Shown piece after piece: positions 1 through 7,862 of a stretch of 64,000 nt of DNA. The notes under the pieces were generated by a model. That model was not told the origin of the DNA. It saw only the letters and a list, made by a program, of their open reading frames with translations, and searched no databases. Origin of the DNA: Fructobacillus durionis (GTDB taxonomy: Bacteria; Bacillota; Bacilli; Lactobacillales; Lactobacillaceae); NCBI RefSeq assembly GCF_900112405.1, contig NZ_FOLI01000002.1:1-64000 (forward strand). The letters are read 5' to 3'. Each line of letters starts with the position of its first letter. Position 1 is the first letter of the stretch. The translations under genes were made by a program, and so were the position numbers.

Positions 1-142
1 GTGTGAAACTCGCCTCGAGATGAGATTTCCCATCTAATTAATAGAGTAAGACCCCTCAGAGATGATGAGGTAGATAGGCTAGAAGTGAAAGTGCTGTGAG
101 GCATGGAGCGGACTAGTACTAATCGGTCGAGGACTTAACCAA
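1..142 (+). rRNA. 23S rRNA, 3' end (partial)
   Basis: The segment carries the conserved 3' terminal part of bacterial 23S rRNA, including the sarcin-distal string GTACTAATCGGTCGAGGACT just before the mature 3' end. The gene begins upstream of the window. The exact 3' end is estimated from the usual CTTAACC(A) terminus. A 5S gene follows about 75 nt downstream, as expected for the tail of an rrn operon. No tRNA gene is visible between them. Confidence 0.95.
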
Positions 143-216
143 AGAGTCAAATGAGTGGTTTGTTTAAGGAAAAAGAGAAGTAAGGATTATTTAGTTTTGA
201 GTGTAAAAGCTCAAAA

Positions 217-336
217 GGTGTCGTGTCGATGGCAAAGAGGAACCACCTGTTCCCATCTCGAACACAGAAGTTAAGCTCTTTAGCGCCAAAAGTAGTTGCC
301 GGAACGCTGGCTGCGAGGATAGGACGATGCGATGCC
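217..336 (+). rRNA. 5S rRNA (rrn operon copy)
   Basis: The conserved 5S core (CCCATCTCGAACACAGAAGT) is present, and the ends pair: GGTGTCGTG at the 5' end with the GATGCC end, giving a helix I of about 9 bp and a length of about 120 nt. It lies directly downstream of 23S rRNA and is closed by a strong terminator. A nearly identical second 5S copy lies 3.6 kb away and differs at three positions. Confidence 0.95.
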
Positions 337-349
337 TGTACATAGTAAG

Positions 350-381
350 GAAGAACCTAATCATTAGGTTCTTCTTTTTTT
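350..381 (+). terminator. rrn operon terminator
   Basis: A perfect 12-bp stem (GAAGAACCTAAT and its complement) is followed by seven T. It lies 13 nt after the 5S gene. The next 120 nt, up to the convergent ppx terminator, show no gene or clear signal. Confidence 0.9.
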
Positions 382-504
382 GTCTTCATTTGTTTTAATT
401 GGCGGTCAATACGTACGTGTCTATCATTTTAAAGGAATTAACTGTTGGCACGTTCTATTACTACTTGATTGTCTTAAAGTGCTTCAGAGCTATTTTAAGG
501 ATAA

Positions 505-548
505 TAAAAAGACCAGGCCTAGCAATTTATACTAGGCCTGGTCTTTTT
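505..548 (-). terminator. Terminator of the ppk-ppx operon (bidirectional)
   Basis: A long hairpin with arms AAAAAGACCAGGCCTAG and CTAGGCCTGGTCTTTTT around a 9-nt loop has A-runs on one side and T-runs on the other. It can therefore stop transcription from both directions. It sits just downstream of the ppx stop codon on the minus strand. Confidence 0.9.
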
Positions 549-570
549 GCTCTTATAGGACGTTTACTGT

Positions 571-1548
571 CTAATTAAAACGTGGTCCGTTTTTCTCTGC
601 GTCATCCTCAGCATGGTTAGCCTTGCGGATGTTTGCTAACCGTTCATGCAAAATACCAAAGCGAACGCCGCGCTTTGAGAAAATCATGCGATCGGAATTC
701 AAACGGCGCATCAAGGTCATTGCTGGTGCAAGTCCACCAATAATGATATCAGCACGTTCCTTTGAAAGACCCGAAATGTTCTTTCGTTCATCCAAATTAG
801 AGGAAAGCATGTTAATAAAGATTGACTTCACTTCTTGAATGGACATGTGGAAGCCATGAATATCTTCCCAGTCTTTAATGGTGTCATCGTTACGACGCTT
901 AATCTTAGCTAGGGTACGGTTTGAACCACCTAGTGCGATGAGTGGAAGGTTTGTTCCACGGTTTAACCACCAGATATCATTATAAATGGTATTCAAATGA
1001 TCGAAGAGTTGGAAGAGCTGGCTAGCAGATGGTACATCAGTATCCAGTTGTGCCTCTGTCAACGTCACAGCACCTTGTGGAATACTGATGGCGTTTATTT
1101 CTTCACCGTTTTGGATAAGAACCAATTCGGTACTAGCACCACCAGTATCCATAATGATACCGTTTACGATTGGTAGGGAGTTAATAACACCTAAATAATC
1201 GTAGTGGGCTTCTTGCTGTCCAGTAATAACCTCTAGTTGAATGCCGGTCTTCTCGAAGACTTCTTCTAAGAACTCAGCCTGGTTGGTTGCATTTCTTGTT
1301 GCTGCTGTACAGATAGCCTTAATGTTTAAGTTTGGTAGATTTTCAAACTTCTTCTTAAAGGAGGCAATCGCTTCAATCGTTCGATCAATGGCGGGCCGTT
1401 TTAAGGTGTTTTCGGGACCCATGTTTTCAGATAGTCGAACAACTTCTTTTGCTTCTAAGATGGGCTGATATGAGGCATCGTCATTAATTTGATCAACTTC
1501 TAATCGGATTGAGTTGGAACCCAAATCAATAATGGCAAAGTTTTCCAT
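571..1548 (-). CDS. ppx: Exopolyphosphatase, Ppx/GppA family
   Basis: The 325-residue protein belongs to the ASKHA-fold Ppx/GppA phosphatases, which remove terminal phosphate from polyphosphate or from pppGpp. The N-terminal phosphate-binding signature IIDLGSNSIRLEV is at residues 6-18, and the second nucleotide/phosphate motif GIIMDTGGASTEL is near residues 129-141. The length is that of the short Ppx1-type enzymes without the C-terminal HD-like domain. The start is supported by AAAGGAGAA eight bases upstream. It follows ppk by 15 nt in one operon, so synthesis and breakdown of polyphosphate are co-encoded. Whether it prefers polyP or pppGpp cannot be told from sequence. Confidence 0.93.
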   Translation of the reverse strand: MENFAIIDLGSNSIRLEVDQINDDASYQPILEAKEVVRLSENMGPENTLKRPAIDRTIEAIASFKKKFENLPNLNIKAICTAATRNATNQAEFLEEVFEKTGIQLEVITGQQEAHYDYLGVINSLPIVNGIIMDTGGASTELVLIQNGEEINAISIPQGAVTLTEAQLDTDVPSASQLFQLFDHLNTIYNDIWWLNRGTNLPLIALGGSNRTLAKIKRRNDDTIKDWEDIHGFHMSIQEVKSIFINMLSSNLDERKNISGLSKERADIIIGGLAPAMTLMRRLNSDRMIFSKRGVRFGILHERLANIRKANHAEDDAEKNGPRFN

Positions 1549-1563
1549 GTACGATTCTCCTTT

Positions 1564-3642
1564 TTAATTTTCTTCTTTCATTATACCGGTTTCAAACAAT
1601 CGCTTGTTCATAATTGGAACCTGATTTTCCACTAGGTAGTCTTGAACGTTGAATGATTTAATGCCACGGTGAGAAATTCGTGTCCACTTGTCATTTGCTT
1701 CGAGGTTTCGTGCTTTCACGTTGTCCTTGCTAAAGTCATTGAAAATCTCTCGAACATCTCGATTAAGGACTTTGTTCAAAACAGGGAAAAGAATTTCAAC
1801 ACGGCGGCTGAGATTGCGCTTCATCAAATCGGCACTTGAAAGGTGAACCGTTGGCTTACCAGCGTTTTCGAAAATGTAGATTCGGCTATGTTCAAGTAGT
1901 CGACCAACAATTGAGTGAACGGTAATTTTGTCACTAATTCCTGGAATGCCAGTACGAAGATTACAGATACCACGAATGATCAGTGTGATTTTAATCCCAG
2001 CTGCATTGGCTTCGTAAAGTTTCTTAATCATCTTGGTATCGGATAGAGAGTTCATCTTCATCAAAATACCGTTTGGCTTGCCGGCTTTGGCGTTTTCAAT
2101 TTCTTCGTCGATTCGGTCCATTAAGTAGTCTCGAATGTTATTTGGAGAAATGACTAACTTCTTTAACGTTGGCTCTTGTGTTTTACCAGCCAAGTAATTA
2201 AATATTTTTTCTGCGTCGTCGCCAATTACCTGGTCGGCCGTAAAGAGTCCCATGTCAGTGTAAAGCTTAGCCGTTTTATCATTATAGTTTCCAGTTGCTA
2301 AATGAACATAATGCTTCTTAGCTCCAGCGACTTTACGGGTAATTAAACAGAGTTTTGAATGAACCTTCAATCCTGGAATTCCATACAAGACCTTACATCC
2401 GGCTGCTTCAAGTTCATCCGCCCACTTTAAGTTATTTGCCTCATCTGATCGAGCCTTTAGTTCAATCATGATGGAAACTTCTTTGCCGTTTCGAGCAGCT
2501 TCTAGTAGAGACTTGATGATTGGGGACTTTTTCGATACACGGTAAAGAGTCATCTTAATTGCAGTGACCGTTTTGTCCATTGCTGCTTGGTTAATGAAAC
2601 GGAGGACTGGTTTAAATGAATCATATGGATGGTGGACTAAAAGATCGTTCTTATCAATGTTGTCAAACATTGGTGTTTCTTGGAAGACCTCAGGATCATA
2701 GGGAATGACTTTTTTGAAGAGTAAATCTGCATGTCCTTCGATTTGATCAATCATTGAATTAACAAAGGTTAATTCCAAAGGAGTGGCCAATTTGAAAATA
2801 TAGGCTGGCTTCAACTTGTAGCACTTTGCTAACCAATCGATTAAAGTCAGATTTGAATTCAGAGTGGTTTCCAAACGAATGACGCTGCCGTGTTCACGTT
2901 CTTCGAGTGTTTTGACAACGGCCTGCTTATACTTCTTAGAATTACGATCATTAATATCGTAATCCATATAGCGTGTAATCTTGAAGAGTGCCCAAGCATC
3001 AACTTGCTGACCAGGAAAACAACGCTTCAAGAAGTGGCGAATGATATCTTCGATGAGAATAAATTGGTTTGAAACGCCAGGAATGGCCTGAACACGTTCC
3101 ATATCTTCTGGAAGTGGGATAATCACACGTGAGTGCTTATCTCCACGGTGTGTACGAACGATAAAGTTAATGGAGTCGTTTGCTAGGAAGGGAAGAGTTT
3201 CCGAATCATCCACTTTGAGTGGCGTGATGTTCGGGAAAATATCTTCTTCGAAAACTTCTTCAAAATAGTCTTTCTGTTCATCAGTCAACTTGGACCAGAT
3301 TAATAGTTTAATCTGGTGACGGCTCAACTGGGGTAAAACCATGCGACGTAGTATATGTCCCTGCTGAGAGATGAGCTCCTGCGTTTTTGCTAAGACCATG
3401 TCTAACTGTTCATGAGGGGTATGCCCCGCCGCATCTTCGGGTTCTTTTTCCTTCTTCTTCTTTAGAAGGGTAGCCACACGAACATTGAAAAATTCATCAA
3501 GATTATCCTGACTAATTCCAAGAAAGCGCAGGCGCTCTAAAAGTGGATTTTTTTTATCTTGTGCTTCTTCTAGAACACGGAAATCAAAATCCACCCAGGA
3601 TGTCTCGCGACTATTGAAATATTTCGGATTATCTAAGTTCAT
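1564..3642 (-). CDS. ppk: Polyphosphate kinase 1
   Basis: At 692 residues it has the usual PPK1 length and four-domain layout. It transfers the gamma phosphate of ATP reversibly to polyphosphate through a phosphohistidine. The autophosphorylated histidine lies in GLKVHSKLCLI (H428), followed by the conserved VHLATGNYN stretch. The second catalytic histidine is in LLEHSRIYIFENAG (H585). The N-terminal part (NPKYFNSRETSWVDFDFRVL) matches the PPK1 N domain. The Shine-Dalgarno is weak (AAGG 8 nt upstream). It is the first gene of the ppk-ppx operon. The 232 nt upstream towards the second 5S gene contain no other gene. Confidence 0.95.
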   Translation of the reverse strand: MNLDNPKYFNSRETSWVDFDFRVLEEAQDKKNPLLERLRFLGISQDNLDEFFNVRVATLLKKKKEKEPEDAAGHTPHEQLDMVLAKTQELISQQGHILRRMVLPQLSRHQIKLLIWSKLTDEQKDYFEEVFEEDIFPNITPLKVDDSETLPFLANDSINFIVRTHRGDKHSRVIIPLPEDMERVQAIPGVSNQFILIEDIIRHFLKRCFPGQQVDAWALFKITRYMDYDINDRNSKKYKQAVVKTLEEREHGSVIRLETTLNSNLTLIDWLAKCYKLKPAYIFKLATPLELTFVNSMIDQIEGHADLLFKKVIPYDPEVFQETPMFDNIDKNDLLVHHPYDSFKPVLRFINQAAMDKTVTAIKMTLYRVSKKSPIIKSLLEAARNGKEVSIMIELKARSDEANNLKWADELEAAGCKVLYGIPGLKVHSKLCLITRKVAGAKKHYVHLATGNYNDKTAKLYTDMGLFTADQVIGDDAEKIFNYLAGKTQEPTLKKLVISPNNIRDYLMDRIDEEIENAKAGKPNGILMKMNSLSDTKMIKKLYEANAAGIKITLIIRGICNLRTGIPGISDKITVHSIVGRLLEHSRIYIFENAGKPTVHLSSADLMKRNLSRRVEILFPVLNKVLNRDVREIFNDFSKDNVKARNLEANDKWTRISHRGIKSFNVQDYLVENQVPIMNKRLFETGIMKEEN

Positions 3643-3828
3643 TCTGTATACCTTATATATATGTTTAAATAATGTTTCAAATATCTATTAATATAGCACG
3701 TATTCGCTTTATAATGGGCTTTTTTTCCGAATATTAAAGGAAATATACACCTATTATTACGTTTATTTCGAACGTTGTTACAAACGTAATTTTACAATTA
3801 GAATGGTTATAAAACAAGGGTTAGAAAG

Positions 3829-3857
3829 TAGACAAATCAGAAAAAATGGGATAAAAT
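3829..3857 (+). promoter_or_regulatory. Promoter of the stand-alone 5S rRNA gene
   Basis: TAGACA and TAAAAT are separated by exactly 17 bp, five of six consensus matches each. Transcription would start about 10 nt before the 5S gene. A weaker second pair (TTGTTA, 18 bp, TAGAAT at 3775-3804) lies just upstream. Confidence 0.65.
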
Positions 3858-3874
3858 TTAAGCATAAATATTTA

Positions 3875-3994
3875 GGTGTCGTGTCGATAGCAAAGAGGAA
3901 CCACCTGTTCCCATCTCGAACACAGAAGTTAAGCTCTTTAGCGCCAAAAGTAGTTGCCGGAACGCTGGTTGCGAGGATAGGACGATGCGATGCT
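3875..3994 (+). rRNA. 5S rRNA, stand-alone second copy
   Basis: This copy is identical to the rrn-linked 5S over about 120 nt except for three changes: GATGGC to GATAGC near the 5' end, CTGGCTG to CTGGTTG near the 3' end, and the terminal base. Helix I still forms. No 16S or 23S sequence is adjacent: ppk lies upstream and mecA downstream. It has its own promoter and a hairpin with a T-run behind it, so it looks like an independently expressed gene and not a fragment. Confidence 0.92.
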
Positions 3995-4008
3995 AATGTT
4001 ATTGAAAG

Positions 4009-4042
4009 CAGCAGTAGGCGACCGGCCCACTGTTGTTTTTTT
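4009..4042 (+). terminator. Terminator after stand-alone 5S
   Basis: CAGCAGTAGG pairs with CCCACTGTTG (two imperfect positions, one G-U) and is followed by TTTTTTT. The T-run also overlaps the likely -35 of the mecA promoter. Confidence 0.65.
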
Positions 4043-4061
4043 AGTTAATTTTGGATAAAAT
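4033..4061 (+). promoter_or_regulatory. Likely mecA promoter
   Basis: TTGTTT and TAAAAT are spaced by 17 bp, about 56 nt before the mecA start codon. The -35 is embedded in the T-tract of the preceding terminator. Confidence 0.5.
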
Positions 4062-4116
4062 GTAGTAAATACAAGATGAAATTCAAGTAGTCTTCTGGTA
4101 GAACAGAGGTGATCTG

Positions 4117-4827
4117 ATGGAAATGGAACGTATCAACGATAACACCATCCGGGTAATGGTCGAAAACGACGACTTGAAAGACCGCGGTACTTCAGTACGC
4201 GATTTACTATCTGACCGGAATAAAATTGAAAGCTTCTTTTACAATATCTTATCTGAACTTGATACTGATCAAGATTTTGCTGACAATGATAAGGTTTCTT
4301 TTCAGGTGCTACCAAATCAAAATGGTTTAGAGCTCTTTATCTCCCGTCTTGATGACGAAGAGGCCCTTGGTTCCTTACTTTCGACTCTTTCACAGCGTGA
4401 GGAGAATGAGGCGGCTAATCAAGAACAAGCTTCGGACAGCATGTCACCAATTGATGATTTGTCCTTTGAGCAAAAACAAGCGCTTCAAGAAAGTGACCAA
4501 ACACAAGAAAACGCAGTTTCCGTATCTTCAGCGGGCCGTATCGACGTTGTCGAGTTAAAGGATTTTGAAGACTTACTGTCCTTGGTTGCACTTTTAAATG
4601 ACTTTGAAGGTAACTCTTCAGCCTACCAATATAAGAACAAATACTATCTTTCAATTGATAGCCGTTTCTTGAACCTTTCTGCATCTGAGTTAAATAGTTT
4701 CTTTGCAACATTAATCGAGTATGGCCGTTTTGCTAAGCAATCCGATTCATTCTTATCTGAGCATGGTGACTTACTCTTCAGAGGAAAGGCAATTCAGTCA
4801 TTGAATAAGATTTTTGCTTCCGCCTAG
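4117..4827 (+). CDS. mecA: Adaptor protein MecA
   Basis: MecA delivers substrates to the ClpC/ClpP protease and helps assemble the ClpC hexamer. The 236-residue protein shows the two-part architecture of the family: an N-terminal substrate-recognition domain beginning MEMERINDNTIRVMVENDDL (about residues 1-80) and a C-terminal ClpC-binding domain with the EDLLSLVALLNDF and YYLSIDSRF segments. They are separated by an acidic, glutamine-rich linker (about residues 95-130). GAGGTGAT provides a good ribosome binding site. It stands alone between the 5S gene and a membrane protein. Confidence 0.93.
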   Translation: MEMERINDNTIRVMVENDDLKDRGTSVRDLLSDRNKIESFFYNILSELDTDQDFADNDKVSFQVLPNQNGLELFISRLDDEEALGSLLSTLSQREENEAANQEQASDSMSPIDDLSFEQKQALQESDQTQENAVSVSSAGRIDVVELKDFEDLLSLVALLNDFEGNSSAYQYKNKYYLSIDSRFLNLSASELNSFFATLIEYGRFAKQSDSFLSEHGDLLFRGKAIQSLNKIFASA

Positions 4828-4856
4828 ATTTTTTCCAACTGACCTGCAAAGTCGGT

Positions 4857-4862
4857 TATAAT
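4857..4862 (+). promoter_or_regulatory. -10 box for the rhodanese-like gene
   Basis: A perfect TATAAT overlaps the first possible ATG of the following frame, so transcription from here would start downstream of that codon. This supports the internal ATG at 4891 as the real start. No clear -35 is seen. Confidence 0.5.
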
Positions 4863-4890
4863 GGCTTTATCATCTTTTTTGGAGAGAATA

Positions 4891-5292
4891 ATGCAAATTT
4901 TAAATACCATTACGCTTATTTTAGTTTTCTTCTTGCTTTTCTATGTTGTCTCAGCCTTGACTTCAAAGTTCTTGGCCCGTCAACGAGCAACGGTATTGAA
5001 GGCTGACGCTTTTATTGAAAAGCAGCAAGAATTGCACGGCCAGTTGATTGATGTGCGTGAAAAGCAACCCTTTAAGCGTTCACACCTGCGCGGTGCGCGG
5101 AACATGCCAGCGATGACTTTTTCACAAGGAAAGTCTGGTTTGCGTCAAGATATTCCCGTATTCGTTTATGGTGATACATTGGCAAACGCCTTAGGCGTTG
5201 CTAAGCGCTTGCGTAAGGAAGGCTTTAGCAAGTCCAACCTTTACTTAATGGCAGGTGGGTTCCGTCAATACACTGCAAGAAAAAATCGCTAA
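4891..5292 (+). CDS. Membrane-anchored rhodanese-like protein
   Basis: The 133-residue protein begins with one transmembrane segment (about residues 5-25) followed by a rhodanese fold: QLIDVREKQPFKRSHLRGARNMP and a C-terminal LYLMAGGFRQY. Rhodaneses normally carry a catalytic cysteine after the central strand. Here that loop reads VFVYGDTLAN with no cysteine, so sulfurtransferase activity is unlikely and a binding role is more plausible. I chose the ATG preceded by GGAGAG; a further in-frame ATG 30 nt upstream overlaps the -10 box and has no Shine-Dalgarno. The gene is monocistronic and ends at a bidirectional terminator. Confidence 0.82.
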   Translation: MQILNTITLILVFFLLFYVVSALTSKFLARQRATVLKADAFIEKQQELHGQLIDVREKQPFKRSHLRGARNMPAMTFSQGKSGLRQDIPVFVYGDTLANALGVAKRLRKEGFSKSNLYLMAGGFRQYTARKNR

Positions 5293-5300
5293 GAGCACAA

Positions 5301-5330
5301 AAAAAGAATCGCCCTTGAGCGATTCTTTTT
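5301..5330. terminator. Bidirectional terminator
   Basis: AAAAAGAATCGC and GCGATTCTTTTT form a 12-bp stem with a 6-nt loop between two convergent genes. It can serve both the rhodanese-like gene and the DUF3042 gene. Confidence 0.9.
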
Positions 5331-5341
5331 ATTTATCAGTT

Positions 5342-5527
5342 TTAGAAACGTGATTGGTGTGCAGCCTTTGAACGACGAACAGCTTGCTTTGAAACTTCTT
5401 CGTATTCTTCTTCGGCCTTTTGTTGAGGAGCAACAACGGCCTTCTTGTAACCAAATGCGGTTGCTGCAGCAGCAATAGCTGAACCTAGAATACCAGTTGC
5501 AACACCTGACTTAAATCCCTTAGCCAT
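5342..5527 (-). CDS. DUF3042 small membrane protein
   Basis: This 61-residue protein starts MAKGFKSGVATGILGSAIAA and has a single glycine/alanine-rich hydrophobic segment (about residues 8-28), then a charged tail. It matches the DUF3042 family of lactic acid bacteria, whose function is unknown. AAAGGAGA lies upstream, and a promoter (TTTACA, 17 bp, GATAAT on the minus strand, about 5555-5583) precedes it. The small size, single gene unit and good signals suggest strong expression. Confidence 0.88.
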   Translation of the reverse strand: MAKGFKSGVATGILGSAIAAAATAFGYKKAVVAPQQKAEEEYEEVSKQAVRRSKAAHQSRF

Positions 5528-5611
5528 AACAATCTCCTTTTTAGTTATATCTTATTTATTATCGTTTATTTTATGACATTTGTAAACGGCTAGTCCATGA
5601 AAGGCACTGAA

Positions 5612-6514
5612 ATGAAAAAAATCAAAGTTATTGTGATTGCTGGACCGACAGCTTCTGGTAAATCAGATCTTGCAATGGATTTAGCTGAAAAATACAATGG
5701 TGAACTGATTTCTGCTGATTCTCTCCAAGTATATAAGCAATTAGACATTGGTACAGCGAAGGCTAGCAAAGAAGAGTTGAAGCGAGGTCCGCAACACTTA
5801 ATCGACATTGTGCCCTTTGATGCTGACTATTCAGTGGCTGACTTTGTGGAAGATGCAGATGAAGCGATTGAGGAAGTGGTAGGCCGTGGTAAAGTGCCGA
5901 TTATCGTTGGTGGTACTGGCTTTTATATTAAGGCCTTACTTGGGCAGCAACAGCTAGATTTTGCACCGTCTGTGGCTGCAGAGGTAGCGGTTGATCAGCA
6001 AAAAGATTTAAAGGACTTGGTTTCTGAGCTAAAAAACAGTGCTGATTCTGAACTAGTTAGTCGTGTTGATTTGCATAATAAATCCCGTGTGATTCGAGCA
6101 CTGCAAATTGCTCGACACGGAAGTAAAGATGCTGTTAAAGTCCGTCCTGAATATGATAGCCTTGTCTTAGCAATTGATTGGCCCAGAGAGGTTCTTTACG
6201 AACGAATTAATCAACGAGTCTACAATATGGTTGAAAAGGGTTTGGAGCAGGAAGCCCGGTTGCTCTATAACGCTGGGGGATTAAACGTACAAGCCGGACG
6301 GGGAATTGGTTATAAGGAATTTTATCCTTACTTCGATGGCAATCTGACCCTCGAACAGGTGATTGAAGATATTCAACAGGACTCGAGAAGGTATGCCAAA
6401 CGTCAATTAACGTATTGGCGCCATCAGATTGAGGGCCTTGAGTGGATTGCTGGTGACAATCGTGAGGCCAAAGCAAGCGCACGCGTTCATGACTTTTTAT
6501 TAAACAAGGAGTGA
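5612..6514 (+). CDS. miaA: tRNA dimethylallyltransferase
   Basis: MiaA adds the dimethylallyl group to A37 of tRNAs that read codons beginning with U. The P-loop GPTASGKSDLA is at about residues 10-20, the DSLQVY motif binding the tRNA base follows, and GGTGFYIKAL and the YAKRQLTYWR motif near the C-terminus are intact. Length (300 aa) is normal. I prefer the ATG at 5612, which has GAAAGG seven bases upstream, over the one 15 nt earlier, which has none. A small coupled ORF follows at 4 nt. Confidence 0.95.
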   Translation: MKKIKVIVIAGPTASGKSDLAMDLAEKYNGELISADSLQVYKQLDIGTAKASKEELKRGPQHLIDIVPFDADYSVADFVEDADEAIEEVVGRGKVPIIVGGTGFYIKALLGQQQLDFAPSVAAEVAVDQQKDLKDLVSELKNSADSELVSRVDLHNKSRVIRALQIARHGSKDAVKVRPEYDSLVLAIDWPREVLYERINQRVYNMVEKGLEQEARLLYNAGGLNVQAGRGIGYKEFYPYFDGNLTLEQVIEDIQQDSRRYAKRQLTYWRHQIEGLEWIAGDNREAKASARVHDFLLNKE

Positions 6515-6518
6515 TCAA

Positions 6519-6692
6519 ATGGATTACGAAAAAGCATTATTGGATTTAAAAGACGGTAACATTGAGGAAATTGAAATTGAACCCGAAAACTTTCCTGCCT
6601 TTCAAAAGGCCTGGTCGGCATTTCCCTATCAAAACACTGTTCGAGGCATTGCTCACCGTGCTGGAAAAGTCACTTACGTTCGCGCAAAATAG
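6519..6692 (+). CDS. Small conserved-looking protein downstream of miaA
   Basis: A 57-codon frame starts MDYEKALLDLKDGNIEEI, with AAGGAG overlapping the miaA stop region and ATG 4 nt after that stop, so it is very probably translated together with miaA. It is acidic in the first half (EEIEIEPENFPAF) and basic at the end (VRGIAHRAGKVTYVRAK). It has no membrane segment and no motif I recognise. The tight coupling and good ribosome binding site argue that it is real. Confidence 0.7.
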   Translation: MDYEKALLDLKDGNIEEIEIEPENFPAFQKAWSAFPYQNTVRGIAHRAGKVTYVRAK

Positions 6693-6713
6693 GGTGTTCC
6701 TAGCAGTCTTTTG

Positions 6714-6722
6714 TGCTACAAT
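6714..6722 (+). promoter_or_regulatory. Extended -10 promoter for mreB
   Basis: TGCTACAAT is an extended -10 element (TGn followed by TACAAT) between the small ORF and mreB. No good -35 is visible, which is common with extended -10 promoters. Confidence 0.5.
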
Positions 6723-6788
6723 ATTAGCAAGTAAAGTAAAATTAAAAATGGCCAGCTATCGGCTTGGCCCTAATTGAGAGGCAAGATT

Positions 6789-7796
6789 GTGGCATTATCA
6801 TTTGGACAACATAATATCGGTATCGATTTAGGAACCAGCAACACTTATGTATACGTTGAAGGTAAGGGAATCGTACTCCGTGAACCTTCAGTTGTAGCAC
6901 GTAATACTGAGACCAATGAAATTATCGCAGTTGGTGAAGAGGCCCGTGATATGCTTGGCCGTACACCTGCATCAATTGCAGCAATCCGTCCAATGCGCGA
7001 CGGTGTTATTGCTGACTACGACACGACTGTTGCAATGATTTCATATTACATGAAGAAGGCACTTGGTGGCCGTGTTGGGAAGCCTTTCGTTACCTTGGGT
7101 GTTCCAGCAAAGATTACTGCTGTTGAACGTCGTGCGGTTATCGATGCAGCCCGTGTGGCTGGTGCTCGCGATGCTTACGTATTAGACGAACCATTTGCAG
7201 CCGCTATTGGAGCTGGTTTGCCAGTTATGGAACCTACTGGTTCAATGGTTGTTGACTTTGGTGGTGGAACAACGGACGTTGCCACAATTTCACTTGGTGG
7301 AATTGTTTCTGCACGTTCAACCCGTTTTGCCGGTGATAAGTTGAACGAAGCCATCATCTCTTATGTTCGTAACAACAACAACCTGGCAATTGGTGAATCA
7401 ACTGCTGAACGCTTGAAGATTGAAGTGGGAACTGTTTCACTTGAAGAAGCAAAGACATTGCCTGCATGTACGGCACGTGGACGTGACTTGTTGACTGGTC
7501 TTCCAAAGACTGTTGAAGTTCCTGCCATCGACATTGCACAGGCTATCCAAGATCCAATTAACGAAATTGTGAATGCAATTCGTGAAACTTTGGAATCAAC
7601 ACAACCTGAAATTGCAGCCGATGTCATCGACCACGGAATGGTTTTGACCGGTGGCGGTGCTCAATTGAAGGGCTTGCCTGAAATTATCGAAGGTGTTACT
7701 AAGGTTTCTGTACACGTTGCAGAGGACCCAATGGATGCCGTTGTTAAGGGTGTCGGTGAATCATTGAAGTCACTTGAAGTCTTGCGCCGAAACTAA
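6789..7796 (+). CDS. mreB: Rod-shape determining actin homologue MreB
   Basis: MreB polymerises under the membrane and directs lateral wall synthesis. The 335-residue protein has the phosphate-1 motif IGIDLGTSNTYVY, phosphate-2 MVVDFGGGTTDVA and the adenosine motif VLTGGGAQLKGLPEI. The start is GTG at 6789, because GAGAGG lies 7 nt before it; a TTG 15 nt upstream overlaps that site. It is separated from mreC by a strong terminator, so mreC expression may depend on read-through or its own start. Confidence 0.95.
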   Translation: MALSFGQHNIGIDLGTSNTYVYVEGKGIVLREPSVVARNTETNEIIAVGEEARDMLGRTPASIAAIRPMRDGVIADYDTTVAMISYYMKKALGGRVGKPFVTLGVPAKITAVERRAVIDAARVAGARDAYVLDEPFAAAIGAGLPVMEPTGSMVVDFGGGTTDVATISLGGIVSARSTRFAGDKLNEAIISYVRNNNNLAIGESTAERLKIEVGTVSLEEAKTLPACTARGRDLLTGLPKTVEVPAIDIAQAIQDPINEIVNAIRETLESTQPEIAADVIDHGMVLTGGGAQLKGLPEIIEGVTKVSVHVAEDPMDAVVKGVGESLKSLEVLRRN

Positions 7797-7806
7797 TGTT
7801 TTTAAA

Positions 7807-7838
7807 GAAAGCGTAGCGCTTGCGCTACGCTTTTATTT
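7807..7838 (+). terminator. Terminator between mreB and mreC
   Basis: A 9-bp GC-rich stem (GCGTAGCGC with its complement) is followed by TTTTATTT. It sits inside the mre cluster and should lower mreC/mreD expression relative to mreB. Confidence 0.85.
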
Positions 7839-7862
7839 ATAAGCGCAGAGGAGAATCAGAGC

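Noticed and set aside
3803-4048. An 81-codon open frame across the stand-alone 5S gene
   Set aside because: It is translation of the rRNA gene itself; no ribosome binding site and no protein-like composition.
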